The notes beneath the pieces were generated by a model. That model was given only the letters and a program-made list of their open reading frames with translations, was not told the DNA's origin and did no database searches. DNA of 64,000 nt. Source: Mytilisepta virgata. Lineage: Eukaryota > Mollusca > Bivalvia > Mytilida > Mytilidae. Shown piece after piece: positions 12,419-24,200 of this stretch. Location: NCBI GenBank assembly GCA_028015205.1, contig CM051514.1, positions 9,052,001-9,116,000 of the forward strand, read 5' to 3'. The position numbers were made by a program, and so were the translations under genes. Position 1 is the stretch's first letter, and each line of letters starts with the position of its first letter.

Positions 12419-13708
12419 AGAGGCTCACCAGAGCCTGTATCGCTCACCTGGAGTCTGGTTTTCATTGGACAATTAATCAACTATTTGACCAAGTTTGTTG
12501 CAATTGGTTCAATTGTTCAGGGAAAATTTGTTGAAGATTTATTTTTCATAAGGTTTAATGTTAAAATATGTTCCCTGATGGTGGTAATCCTGGCAGGAAG
12601 TTGACAAAATTGACCAGGAATAAGGGTGAACCTTAAATAAATGTAACAGAACCCGACCTCAAATTACACAAACCAATAACTCCTAAATAGAATTTGGGAT
12701 TCCCTTCAAAATTTCAGGGTAGGTAGATCTCAACATGGCAAACATTTTTCAATTTACATTTCACTTCTATCTCAAATAGTTTTGGAGATAAATGCAAAAA
12801 TGTTAAAATTTTGAAAATTTGACAAAAAAGGGCAATAACTCCTAAATGGTTTTTGGGATTTCCTTTAAAATTTCAGGGTATGTAGATCTCAACATGGCAA
12901 ACATTTTTCAAATTTACATTTCACTTCTATCTCAAATAGTTTTGGAGATAAATGACGAAAAATGTTAAATTATGAAAATTTGACGAAAAAAGGACAATAA
13001 CTCCTAAATGGGTTTTGGAATTTCCTTCAAAATTTCAGGGTAGGTAGATCTTGTCATGCTGATCAAATTTACCCCATGTCAGATTTTCGATATCTGTAAC
13101 GGTTTTTGAGTTATTAGCAAAAACCAGCAATTTACCCCTATGTTCTATTTTTAGTAACAGCGGCCATGTTTTTCGACGAATCAAAAATCCCCACATCAGT
13201 TCTATGCAGGGTACCCTAAGCAACAATCTTACCAAGTTTCATATGATTTTGAATAGTAGTTTCAGAGAAGAAGATTTTTGAAATAATAACCTAAAAAAAA
13301 GCCAAAAATGTGAAAAAAATGCAATAACTCCTAAATGGGTTTTGGAATTTCCTTCAAAATTTCAGGGTAGGTAGATCTTGTCATGCTGATCAGTTTTACC
13401 CCATGTCAGATTTTCGATATCTGTAACGGTTTTTGAGTTATTAGCAAAAAACAGCAATTTACCCCTATGTTCTATTTATAGTAACGACAGCCATGTTTTT
13501 CGACATTTCAAAAATTTTAAACGATAGAAATTTTCCAGATGCCCTAAAGAACAATTCTGCAAAGTTAGGTTGAAGTCGGTCCAGTAGTTTAGGACGAGTT
13601 AACGTTTGAAAAAGTTTACAGACGACGACGACGACGACGACAGACGACGACGACGACGGACGCCAAGTGATGGCAATAGCTCACATGGCCTATGGCCAGG
13701 TGAGCTAA
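12419..13708 (+). mobile_element. Type A hairpin-ended element, copy 2 (HINE-like)
   Basis: It has the same layout and nearly the same sequence as copy 1. It differs by point changes, small indels and a longer, duplicated GAC run near 13620-13657. The terminal hairpin arm reads CCAGGTGAGC, an exact complement of GCTCACCTGG at the 5' end. Short ORFs on the minus strand are repeat artefacts. Confidence 0.82.
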
Positions 13709-14175
13709 AAATGTGGAAAATAATATCCAAAAACATTTCATTAATGTGATGTTAGAAAAAATATTCTGTAGAAAAATGACAATTTGTCCATTGATATCTA
13801 TGGGTGAAACCTTTTCTAAAGAGCAGATAACTCCATAAATGGGAGACAACTCACATGTACCAAAAAATGGGGAATATGAAAAACTTTTCTGCAAGGATGG
13901 TCTCAAGATTTTTTATGTTAATTTTTTTAACACATTATTTTCATACATATAATACTTTAGAGGATTTTGCAATTGTAATACTGCTTTATATTTGATAAAT
14001 TTTTCAGAGTAAAACAATTGTAACAAATGTACATGTATATACATGTATGATACATCTAAAAAACGTTTGTAATAGAGAGTTTATTAATTTCTATAATTGT
14101 TATATTCAGTATTTCAAGGGGAATAATCAAAACCTCACTGATTTTTCAATTTTCAATCTATAATTTGAATAAAAG
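13709..14175. other. No gene seen
   Basis: AT-rich DNA beyond the GALNT stop codon on the gene's 3' side. It could contain distal 3' UTR, but no polyadenylation site can be fixed by eye. Confidence 0.35.
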
Positions 14176-14437
14176 TTTGTTTAGTTGGGGTTTTACGCCA
14201 TTTTCAGCACACTTGGCTATTTCGCGGCAGCCAGTTTTTATTGGTGGAGGAAGCCAGAGTACCCGAGAGAACCACTGACCTTCGGTAGGAAAATTGGCAA
14301 TCCTGTCACTTAAGATTGGAGTCGAACACACCCCGTCACAGGTGAGATTCAAACTCACAACCTCAGCGTTGACAGGCTAGTGATCACTAGTAGTCATGAC
14401 GAATTTCCTAGACCACTTGGCCACCGAAGCCCCTTGA
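14176..14437 (-). mobile_element. SINE family 2, near full-length copy
   Basis: Read on the minus strand it begins with a tRNA-like head (GCTTCGGTGGCCAAGTGG resembles an A box region; GAGTTTGAATCTC resembles a B box). It continues into a body with CCACCAATAAAAACTGG and ends near CCCCAACTAAAC. The same element recurs at 28020, 32983, 36407, 41822 and 43304. Confidence 0.85.
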
Positions 14438-15097
14438 ATAAATGTCATTTTAAGTAAGTTTTAAGAAGAATAATCAAAACCTCACTGATTTTCAGTTTTC
14501 CACAAAAATTTTATTGAGATTATATCTCTCTGTCAAAGGACAGAGATGCCTGACTGATAGACTCATTAGAATTTTTAATTTTATAACAGTAAATTCTTAA
14601 GTCTTTATCACAATTGCTGAGCTGGTGAAACCTTAATAACTTGGTATCCACTCAGTGTTTCCAACAAACATTTGTCTATTAGTGGAATAAAAGAAAACCC
14701 GATCCACTGGTAAAAATAAACTTACAGAGTTGAAAAATAACTGGAATGGTTTGCATAGAAAATGTTACTGTATAAAAGATAATAGGACACTGAAAATCTA
14801 GTCGGGAAGATAAAATAAATCTGAATATGGAATGTGTGAGATCATTTAACTGCAAGGCAATTATATCGTTTAGCAAATGGTATATAATTTTAAAAATAAA
14901 CCATTTTTTTAATACAAACTACAAAAAAAACCAAATAATACATAAGTCTTGAAGCAAATCTTTTGAGAATTTTCCTAATGAAAAAATGAATGAAAATATA
15001 TTACAAACGTATCATAAAATGAAAGCGATGATGACCGGATTTATCTCCCCTGTAAGATTGTGGTTTTAATTGGATATAAACTAAACTACAGCTGTCG

Positions 15098-15223
15098 TTA
15101 TTTTTTCCTCTTCCACTGCCATAACTGTCTGTCTATTCCTGTACATGACTTCATTAACAATTTCTGTCCATCTAATGAAACTTCCATACACTTCTGTGTA
15201 TTTGAATGAAATATTGTATTGTC
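15098..15223 (-). CDS. GALNT: GALNT exon 11: lectin repeat gamma and stop
   Basis: 126 bp including TAA, acceptor TTTTTAG|GAC. It encodes [19 protein letters not shown], then [20 protein letters not shown]. The CLD motif is replaced by CME, so gamma may not bind sugar; the QxW-like position is RQLW. The 3' UTR continues to lower coordinates; I could not fix its end. Confidence 0.94.
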   Translation of the reverse strand, partial: DNTIFHSNTQKCMEVSLDGQKLLMKSCTGIDRQLWQWKRKK

Positions 15224-18200
15224 CTAAAAAAACAAGGGGTTTACATGTAATTGTGTTTTCAATTAAAAATGAACTTTTGTTTAAATTAATAAATCATTAA
15301 CAATTATTTTCATCTTGCATGAGACCGCCTCTGTGGTCTCGTGGTAGGGTGATCGCCCCGAGTGCGGAAGGTTGCGGGTTTGATCCCCGGCCGGGTCAAA
15401 CCAAAGACATTAAAATTGGTATTTGCTGCTTCTCTGCCAAGCACGCGGCATCTAGGAGTAAGAGCAAAGACTGGTCGGCTCGGAGTCAGTATAATGTGTC
15501 CGAGTGAGGTGATATGTCTTCCTGCGGACAGTTACCTCATGAGCTAGCACATTAAAAATCCGACTTAGCGTGTCGGTCTAGTACAAAGCAAGGATCATAT
15601 TCATTATCATATCAACATGTTCTCGTCGTGATATGCACCTGGTTGCCACTTGGCGTTAAACAACAATTCATCCATCATCATCATCTTGTATAATTGGCTA
15701 TTTATCTTATACTTAAACTTCCACATGTGCATGTATAAAAATCAAGAAGTACAAGAAAAAAAAATATCCCTTTATTTGGCCATCTAAACTTATATATCTG
15801 GTTTTCAGACACCACAGCCCCACTTAAAAAGCAGCTGACGGAAAAAGTTAAATTTGATTTCCGGAAAAAATTCACCGCCGTTAAGGTATTTTTCTGTCAA
15901 AATGATTATTGAAGTTTGGCGCCAAAAGTACTTTTCAAGCATATGCCGACCCAGACTCAATTTTCAAGCATTGTGTGACATTGATCAAGTCAAAAAGAAA
16001 GTAAACAAGGTATAATTGAAACTGGATGCAGTTTCGAATGTCTCCCAAACGAAGCTCTTTCTCTTTCAGGGTATTTTTGGAATTCCTAGTGTTTGAAATA
16101 CTGGGCAAGTGTACAAAGAGATTGAGTATATGCAAAATGTTTGATATATGGTATTCAATATCTGCAGTTTTATATGTTGTAATCGGTATTAACATGATTA
16201 ACAGATGTTTTATCAAAATATTTTATTATTGAAGGTGCAATGGCCTCCACCTCCCCTTTAGCCATTTAAGGGGGTGGGGCATGACCCCCCCTCAGACCCC
16301 CTATGGTACCAAATGATTCGTCTTATCATAAGGAGTAATAATATATATGGTTATAGGGTGGGGATCTCAATGGTTTTCAGAATAATAAGTATTTTGTCAT
16401 TTGAGGGGGTGGGGCATGACCCCCCCTCAGACCCCCTATGGTACCAAATGATTCGTCTTATCATAAGGAGTAATAATATATATGGTTATAGGGTGGGGAT
16501 CTCAATGGTTTTCAGAATATTTAGTATTTTATCATTTAAGGGGGTGGGGCATGACCCCCCTCAGACCCCCCTATGGTACCAAATGATTTGTCTTATCATA
16601 AGGAGTAATAATATATATGGTTATAGGGTGGGGATCACAATGGTTTTCAAAATATTAAGTATTTTGTTATTTGAGGGGGTGGGGCATGACCCCCCCCTAA
16701 GACAACGAAATGGAGGGTATAACATAAATATCCAAGGTAACAGGTAGTATTTCCAAGTCAAGATCACAAATGATCAAGTTATATCACTTTTCCCATAGAC
16801 TTCTATAGTAAAATTTTGCAAAACCCCACCCCCTTTTGAGACCCCCAAAATATATGTTCCCTCCCACAGATTGAAAATTTTTTTTCGGGAGGCGTATCTA
16901 GGAATATGGGCCTATCAAGTCGTATGATATCAAGCGATTCCGTCTATTTAGTATTTTGTCATTAGAGGGGGTGGGGCATGACCCCCCCTCAGACCCCCTA
17001 TGGTACCAAATGATTCGTCTTATCATAAGGAGTAATAATATATATGGTTATTGGGTGGGGATCTCAATGGTTTTCAGAATATTTAGTATTTTATCATTTG
17101 AGGGGGTGGGGCATGACCCCCCTCAGACCCCCCTATGGTACCAAATGATTTGTCTTATCATAAGGAGTAATAATATATATGGTTATAGGGTGGGGATCAC
17201 AATGGTTTTCAAAATATTAAGTATTTTATCATTTAAGGGGGTGGGGCATGACCCCCCCCCCCCTCAGACCCCCTATGGTACCAAATGATTCGTCTTATCA
17301 TAAGGAGTAATAATATATATGGTTATAGGGTGGGGATCTCAATGGTTTTCAGAATAATAAGTATTTTGTCATTTAAGGGGGTGGGGCATGACCCCCCCTC
17401 AGACCCCCTATGGTACCAAATGATTCGTCTTATCATAAGGAGTAATAATATATATGGTTATAGGGTGGGGATCTCAATGGTTTTCAGAATAATAAGTATT
17501 TTGTCATTTGAGGGAGTGGGGCATGACCCCCCCCTCAGACCCCCTATGGTACCAAATGATTTGTCTTATCATAAGGAGTAATAATATATATGGTTATTGG
17601 TTGGGAATCTCAATGGTTTTCAGAATATTTAGTATTTTATCATTTGAGGGGGTGGGGCATGACCCCCCTCAGACCCCCCTATGGTACCAAATGATTCGTC
17701 TTATCATAAGGAGTAATAATATATATGGTTATAGGGTGGGGATCTCAATGGTTTTCAGAATATTTAGTATTTTATCATTTGAGGGGGTGGGGCATGACCC
17801 CCCTCAGACCCCCCTATGGTACCAAATGATTTGTCTTATCATAAGGAGTAATAATATATATGGTTATAGGGTGGGGATCACAATGGTTTCCAAATATTAA
17901 GTATTTTGTTATTTGAGGGGGTGGGGCATGACCCCCCCTAAGACAACGAAATGGAGGGTATAACATAATACCTCGCCACTTCGTGTGGCGGGGTATAAAA
18001 ACTTAAATATCCAAGGTAACAGGTAGTATTTCCAAGTTAAGATCACAAATGATCAAGTTATATTACTTTTCCCATAGACTTCTATAGTAAAATTTTGCAA
18101 AACCCCACCCCCTTTTGAGACCCCCCAAAATATATGTTCCCTCCCACAGATTGAAAAATTTTTTTCGGGAGGCGCATCTAGGAATATGGGCCTAGCAAGT

Positions 18201-21200
18201 CGTATGATATCAAGCGATTCCGTCTATTGGTTTATGAGAAACGGTGCACACAAGTGTTCGAAAAAACGCGCCCGGAAAGAAGAAAAATAATAATAATAAT
18301 AATAATAATAAGAATAAGAATAATAATAATAATAATAATAATAAGAATAATAAGAACTGAGCAAAAACAACATGTCTCCAAACTTCGTTTGGGAGACATA
18401 ATTAACAGCTGATAAACAATCATGGCAGTGAGTTTGACTCCATTATTTGTTCCAAACAAATCATTCAATGTAGGATACTTCCTGTTCAGTCTACAGTTAC
18501 CATTAAACAGCTCTGCAGAAGAGTGATTGCAGAAATTGGAGGAAATTTGAGGCATTGAAAACAGATAACCCATTTGTATTACAAATGTATTAAAATATCA
18601 TAGAAGTGAATCGATTCAAACTAGATTTGTGTGTCGCCAAAATAAACACGTAAACTGAAAATCCCTCGTCTCTTTTGAAAAGGAAATAAATTCCCTATCT
18701 ACCTTGCCATTTTTGAAAAATCAATTGTCTGAGAACCAAAGAATTTATTTTAGGTGGCCTTATACTGCCTTCTTCAGGTTTCAGTAATACAGTGGAACCT
18801 CTGTAAACTGAACAGCTGTAGGACTGTAGAAATTGGCCAGTTTTCGGAGGTGCCAGTTTTGAGAGGTTCCGGACTGGACTGAAATCTGACCGGAAGTAAA
18901 TTAATTGAAATATCGGAAGACATGAAAGTTACAAATTTACTAAATTTGCATTGTTTCTTCTTTTACTGTTACTAAATCTTAGTCTTTAAACTTTGTCATT
19001 AGTTTTTGGTAGAACAGCAAGTTAAAATCCTTTATTAGAACGACGTTTTTCCTGTACACATCAATGAGGCTTTCTTTAAAATACGCTACTCAATGAAGAG
19101 AATTAGAGTGTGGCCGATTTTTAGAGGTGTATTTCACAGGAATATATATGTTTTGGACCGGAAATTATCTCCGGTATTCGGAATTCAGAGGGGCCGGTTT
19201 TTGGAGGATTTCTTTAATTGAAAACATAGGTGTAAATTCCAGACCAAAGGAAATCGTTCGGTTTGCAGAGGAATCTGGTTTTCAGATGGGTCGGTTTAGG
19301 GGAGTTCCACTGTACATGATTTGATGATGTTTCAAAATGTTGCTTTGTTAAAAGGTTGTATCGAGCCTATTTGTGGTTTTTATTTACATGATACCATTAT
19401 GAAAGAATTGTTATTCATCCTCTTTCACGTGATTTAATTCAAATGAATAAGCTGTTTTTTTTTCTTTTTTTTTTGGTTAAAATTTTCTTTCATTATAAAA
19501 TCAGTTTTTTTTTTATGTTTAAGATGCTATATCAATATATAAATATTCTAATGCAGTGTTAGATGATGTTGATGGCACATGCAAAGCATTATTTCTAGAT
19601 TTTAAAGATTGTGTTTTCACTTAAAATTTTTCCACTTGCATTAGAATTGAGATAATAGCATTTCATTTCAATATTTTCTGTAATCAATTTTTGATTTAAT
19701 GTTGAAAATATCCTTTTAGTTCCACCTCTCAGGTGTTACCAGTAAATTCAATCTGAAAACATAAAATCCCCAACTGACACTGGCAAATATTGAAATACAA
19801 TACTGTTATCTCCTATTTTACATTTTGTTTAATCAAATTAAGGTAAAACATTTTTCTGCAGCATTTGAGAAAGAGCACCATAAAATCCAATTTTTTTTAA
19901 AATAAAAACACTTTGTTGTTGTAAATTACCTCTCTATAGAGCCATTCCTGATTGCCTTTCTGTCCATGACATGGATATATTATAACATTTTCACCGCCAG
20001 AGAAATCCAGACAACCATCATCTCTTCTTATCTCTCCTGATTTACTTAACATCCAGTACTGAAAATAATTCAAATCTTAGCAAATGTCTTTTAGTAAATT
20101 ATATGTACTCTCTCTAAACCTTGGTATATATATAAAAAAAAATTCATAATTTTAGTTATTCAATTTTAATCATCTTATATGTTGGCTGACATGTGCAATT
20201 ACCTTCTTTTCTTGTGTATAATACAGTTTTTTACTCTCAAATATGTTTTTGAGAAGCGGGCTGCGTATTATACATGTACATGGCAATATAAGTTCTTAGT
20301 CTTTTTTAAGGTTCGATATCCGACCAAAATGAGACCAGGTGATGAAAGTATCGAGATAATTTTTGTATTGGAAACCCAATTCTGTCCAGTGTCTCATTAG
20401 GGTAGAAGTTTCTTTTGTTCATTACATACTTTATATATGTGATCTTACAGGGAATGGAGTTGATATATGCGAGAAAACTGAATAAAACATGCTTGTTTAG
20501 ATGAAAATGACTGCACCGTTTCAAACACCACATTGTTTATTAACGTGAAAATTATTGAAATTTAAATAAAATGCTCCGCTGGGCGCAGCTTGATACGACC
20601 GCAGAGGTCGAACCCTGAACAGTTGGGGCAAGTATGGACACAACATTCAAGCTTGATACAGCACTGAATTTGGATTGTGAATAAATATTTGACACAGCAT
20701 AGGTTTCTGACACAGAATGAATGTTGTCTAAGAACTTAAAAATTTTTAATTTACCTATTCAAACTATATCAGTATTATTTGCTTTTATATATAAATCAGA
20801 AATAACCAATTTAAAATGGAAAATTTTAAAGAAGTTTAATTTTGGACCCTTTGGACCTTAATGTAGACCAATTTGAAAACGGGACCAAAAATTAAGAATC
20901 TAAATATACGGTTAGATTCGGCATATCAAAGAACCCCAATAGTTCAATTTTTGATGATTCAATTTTTGACCTTAATGTGGACCAATTTGATAACCGGGCC
21001 TAAATATGAATTTCTTGCTATTGCGCAATACTGTGCAATTGAAGATTTCTTGCTATTGCGCAATACTGTGCAACTGAAAATTTCTTGCTATTGTACAATA
21101 CTGTGCAATTGAAGATTTCTTGCTATTGCGCAATACTGTGCAATTGAAAATTTCTTGCTATTGCACAATACTTATTCTAATAATTTACACATCCTGTTTG

Positions 21201-24200
21201 GTGTGTATCTCTGGCCTTATCATTATTATTTGCTTTTATATATAGATCAGAAATTTAATAATAAAGTTTTTGGCAAATTTCCAATCTACAAATCAAATAA
21301 AGTTCAATTTTGGACCCTCTAAACCTCAATGTGGACCAATTTGATAACCGGGCCAAATATCAAAAATCTAAATACATGGTTAGATTCAGCATATCGAAGA
21401 ACTCCATATATTCAGTTTTTGTTGAAATCAAAAAAAGTTTAATTTTGGACCCCGATTTGGACCAACTTGAAAACTGGGCCCATAATAAAAAAACTAAGTA
21501 CATGTTCAGATTCAGCATATCAAAGAACCTCAAGAATTCAATTTTTGTTAAAATCAGTAAACTAAGTTTAATTTTGGACCCTTTGGACCTTAATGTAGAC
21601 CAATTTGAAAACAGGACCAAAAATTAAGAATCTAAATACACGGTTAGATTCGGCATATCAAAGAACCCCAATAGTTCAATTTTCGATGAAATCAAACAAA
21701 GTTTAATTTTGGACCCTTTTGGCCCCTAATTCCTAAACTGTTGGGACCAAAACTCCCAAAATCAACCCCAACCTTCTTTTTGTGGTCATAAACCTTGTGT
21801 TTAAATTTCATAGATTTCTATTTACTTATACTAAAGTTATTGTGCAAAAACCAAGAAAAATGCTTATTTGGGCCCTTTTTTAGCCCCTAATTCCTTAACT
21901 ATTGGGACCAAAACTCCCAAAAACAATCCCAACCTTCCTTTTATGGTCATAAACCTTGTGTTAAAATTTCATAGATTTCTATTTACTTATACTAGACTAA
22001 TTGTGCGAAAACCAAGAAAAAAGCTTATTGGGCCTTTTTTTGGCCCCTAATTCTTAAACTGTTGGGACCAAAACTCCCAAAATCAATCCCAACCTTTCTT
22101 TTGTGGTCATAAACCTTGTGTTTAAATTTCATAGATTTCTATTAACTTATACTAAAGTTATAGTGCGAAAACCAAATGTCTTCGGACGACACCGGACTAC
22201 GACGATGACGCCAACGTCATACCAATATACGACCGCAAAAATTTTGCGGTCGTATAAAAAATTGCTGAATTCTTTATTGTGGAACACATTTTTCTGGTCA
22301 GACCACGACTAACTTCAATTTGCCGCCGAAAAAAATCATGACTCAAGAAGTATTTTTCTTCTCCAATTTCAAAGGCCCAAAAAGGGTTGCATTTTAAACA
22401 TAAGTGCGATTTATACACACCAAAAGATGGTAGCACAGTCGTAACCTCATTTTGTAAAATCCATTGTTTCCAGAGAAAAAAATAAAAATTTCATTATGGA
22501 ATTTTAAATGTAAAAGGGAGATAACTCTGACTGTGAGAGTTATTAAATTAAATATTACATCTCAAGGTTACACCAAATATGCACCAAGTGCATGGAATTA
22601 AATTAATGGTTTTACAAATTTTAAAACTTTCAGCTTTTTTAGTGCATTTATTATTCTACTGGAAAAAAGTCCAAAAATCATTTTCCCGAAAAAAAAATAG
22701 AGACTGCAGTATTGATTTTTGAGGGAGTGGGGAATATAATCTACATATTAACTTGAATTGGACTTCACCTGGTTCCCTCCCTGGTTATTACAAACCAAGA
22801 CTACATTTTTACCTGGCAACCTCACTGGTTGTTGCAAAGTCAACACTACAAGTCTTACCTGGTTTCTTCCCTGCTTATGCCAAGGAAAAAGATTACAGCC
22901 TTGACCTAGTTCCCTCAAAAGTTATATGACAAACCAATCCTTACATGGTCCTTGCTTATCAAAAGGCCAAGCCTAGATTTCTGTACCTGGTTACCTCCCT
23001 GCAATCTTATTCACAAAACTTCTTTGACTAAATTTCAGACCCAAGTCTTAATGACATGCTAAAGAGTTACGATTAAATTTACATAAGAATTTTTGAGACT
23101 ATAACAAGGCCAAGACTACAGTCAATACTTGGTTCCCTCTCTGGTTATAACAAGTCAAGGCTACAAGCCTTACCTGGTTCCCTCCCTGGTAATAACAAGG
23201 AAAAAAACAATCCCTACCTAATTCCTTCTCTGCTTATATGACAAGGCCAAGATTACAGTTCTTACCTGGTTCCCTCCCTGGTTATGACAAGGCCACATAT
23301 TTACTGGTTTATGCATGTTGTGTGAATCTACAGAACTGTCAACACACATTGGTTTGGCTTTACTCCGTATCTGCAGAATAAATAATATGTACTTTATCAT
23401 GAGTGAACACTTCAATCATTAGGCTATCTGCTATATACAGATATTCATACAATGCAACCTGTCTAATCCGATACACTAAGGGGCCAGAGAATTGTGTCGG
23501 GTTGTACAGGGTGTCGGAATACTCAGGTTTCACTTTTGAACAACACAAGTATTGCCAACAATATCACGGGAAATAACTGTGTGTGTGTCATGAATGTACA
23601 TGTATGACGGTTTAATTTAAATTGTAAATCTTTTTATTAATCCAGCAGAATTATCGGCATATTGCTGGTTATAAAATTCCTTCTTTTTTAAAATATCCGA
23701 CACTATCCCATACTCCTCGACAAGTTGTTTTTGGGTTAATTTGGGAATTTTATCAGAGTCTTCAATCAAATTTAACTTTTCGTCTAAACTTAAATCCTTT
23801 CTAGCCCGTTTTGGTGAAGGCGAAGGAGAGACATTTTCCAAAATTCTCTTTTTACATTTAGATGTCGTAGCCATGTTGTATAATACTTGAATGATTTTTA
23901 CAAAGAAACTGAAAATAACTAATATTAAAAATTGTATTTTTCATATAGGTAAACCTACCTGTAACCCTTAACGAGCCTCAACTCACCTTCCGATCTATAA
24001 ATTTGAATGTACGCAATCATGTCAATTAACACGTGATAATTATTTATTTTAATTTATCGATTAGCAGATAAAAGGGTCGGATTAGACAGGATTAATTAGG
24101 TATAACAAATAACATCGGGACTTGAAAACATTGTCGGATTACGGAAGTGACAGGTTTCGGAATACACAAGTTTTTTTTAACAAAGATTGTTATAGACATT

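Larger units (their letters stand above)
16018..18402 (+). mobile_element. Type D hairpin-ended element carrying a minisatellite
   Basis: The 5' hairpin GAAACTG-gatg-CAGTTTC is followed by motif X, ATGTCTCCCAAACGAAG (16038-16054). The 3' end has an AAT/AAG microsatellite (about 18284-18355) and a terminal hairpin whose last arm (18383-18399) is the exact complement of X. The interior is mostly a 135 bp tandem repeat. It lies in GALNT intron 10 and has the same architecture as Types A to C. Confidence 0.75.

Noticed and set aside
15322..15400. Possible tRNA gene
   Set aside because: A and B box regions exist but the sequence continues into a conserved SINE body found again at 6165-6450, and a proper tRNA fold is not evident.
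16274..17900. Repetitive ORFs of 98-157 codons
   Set aside because: They are translations of a 135 bp satellite whose unit happens to be open in one frame; frame is lost between blocks and no start or gene context is present.
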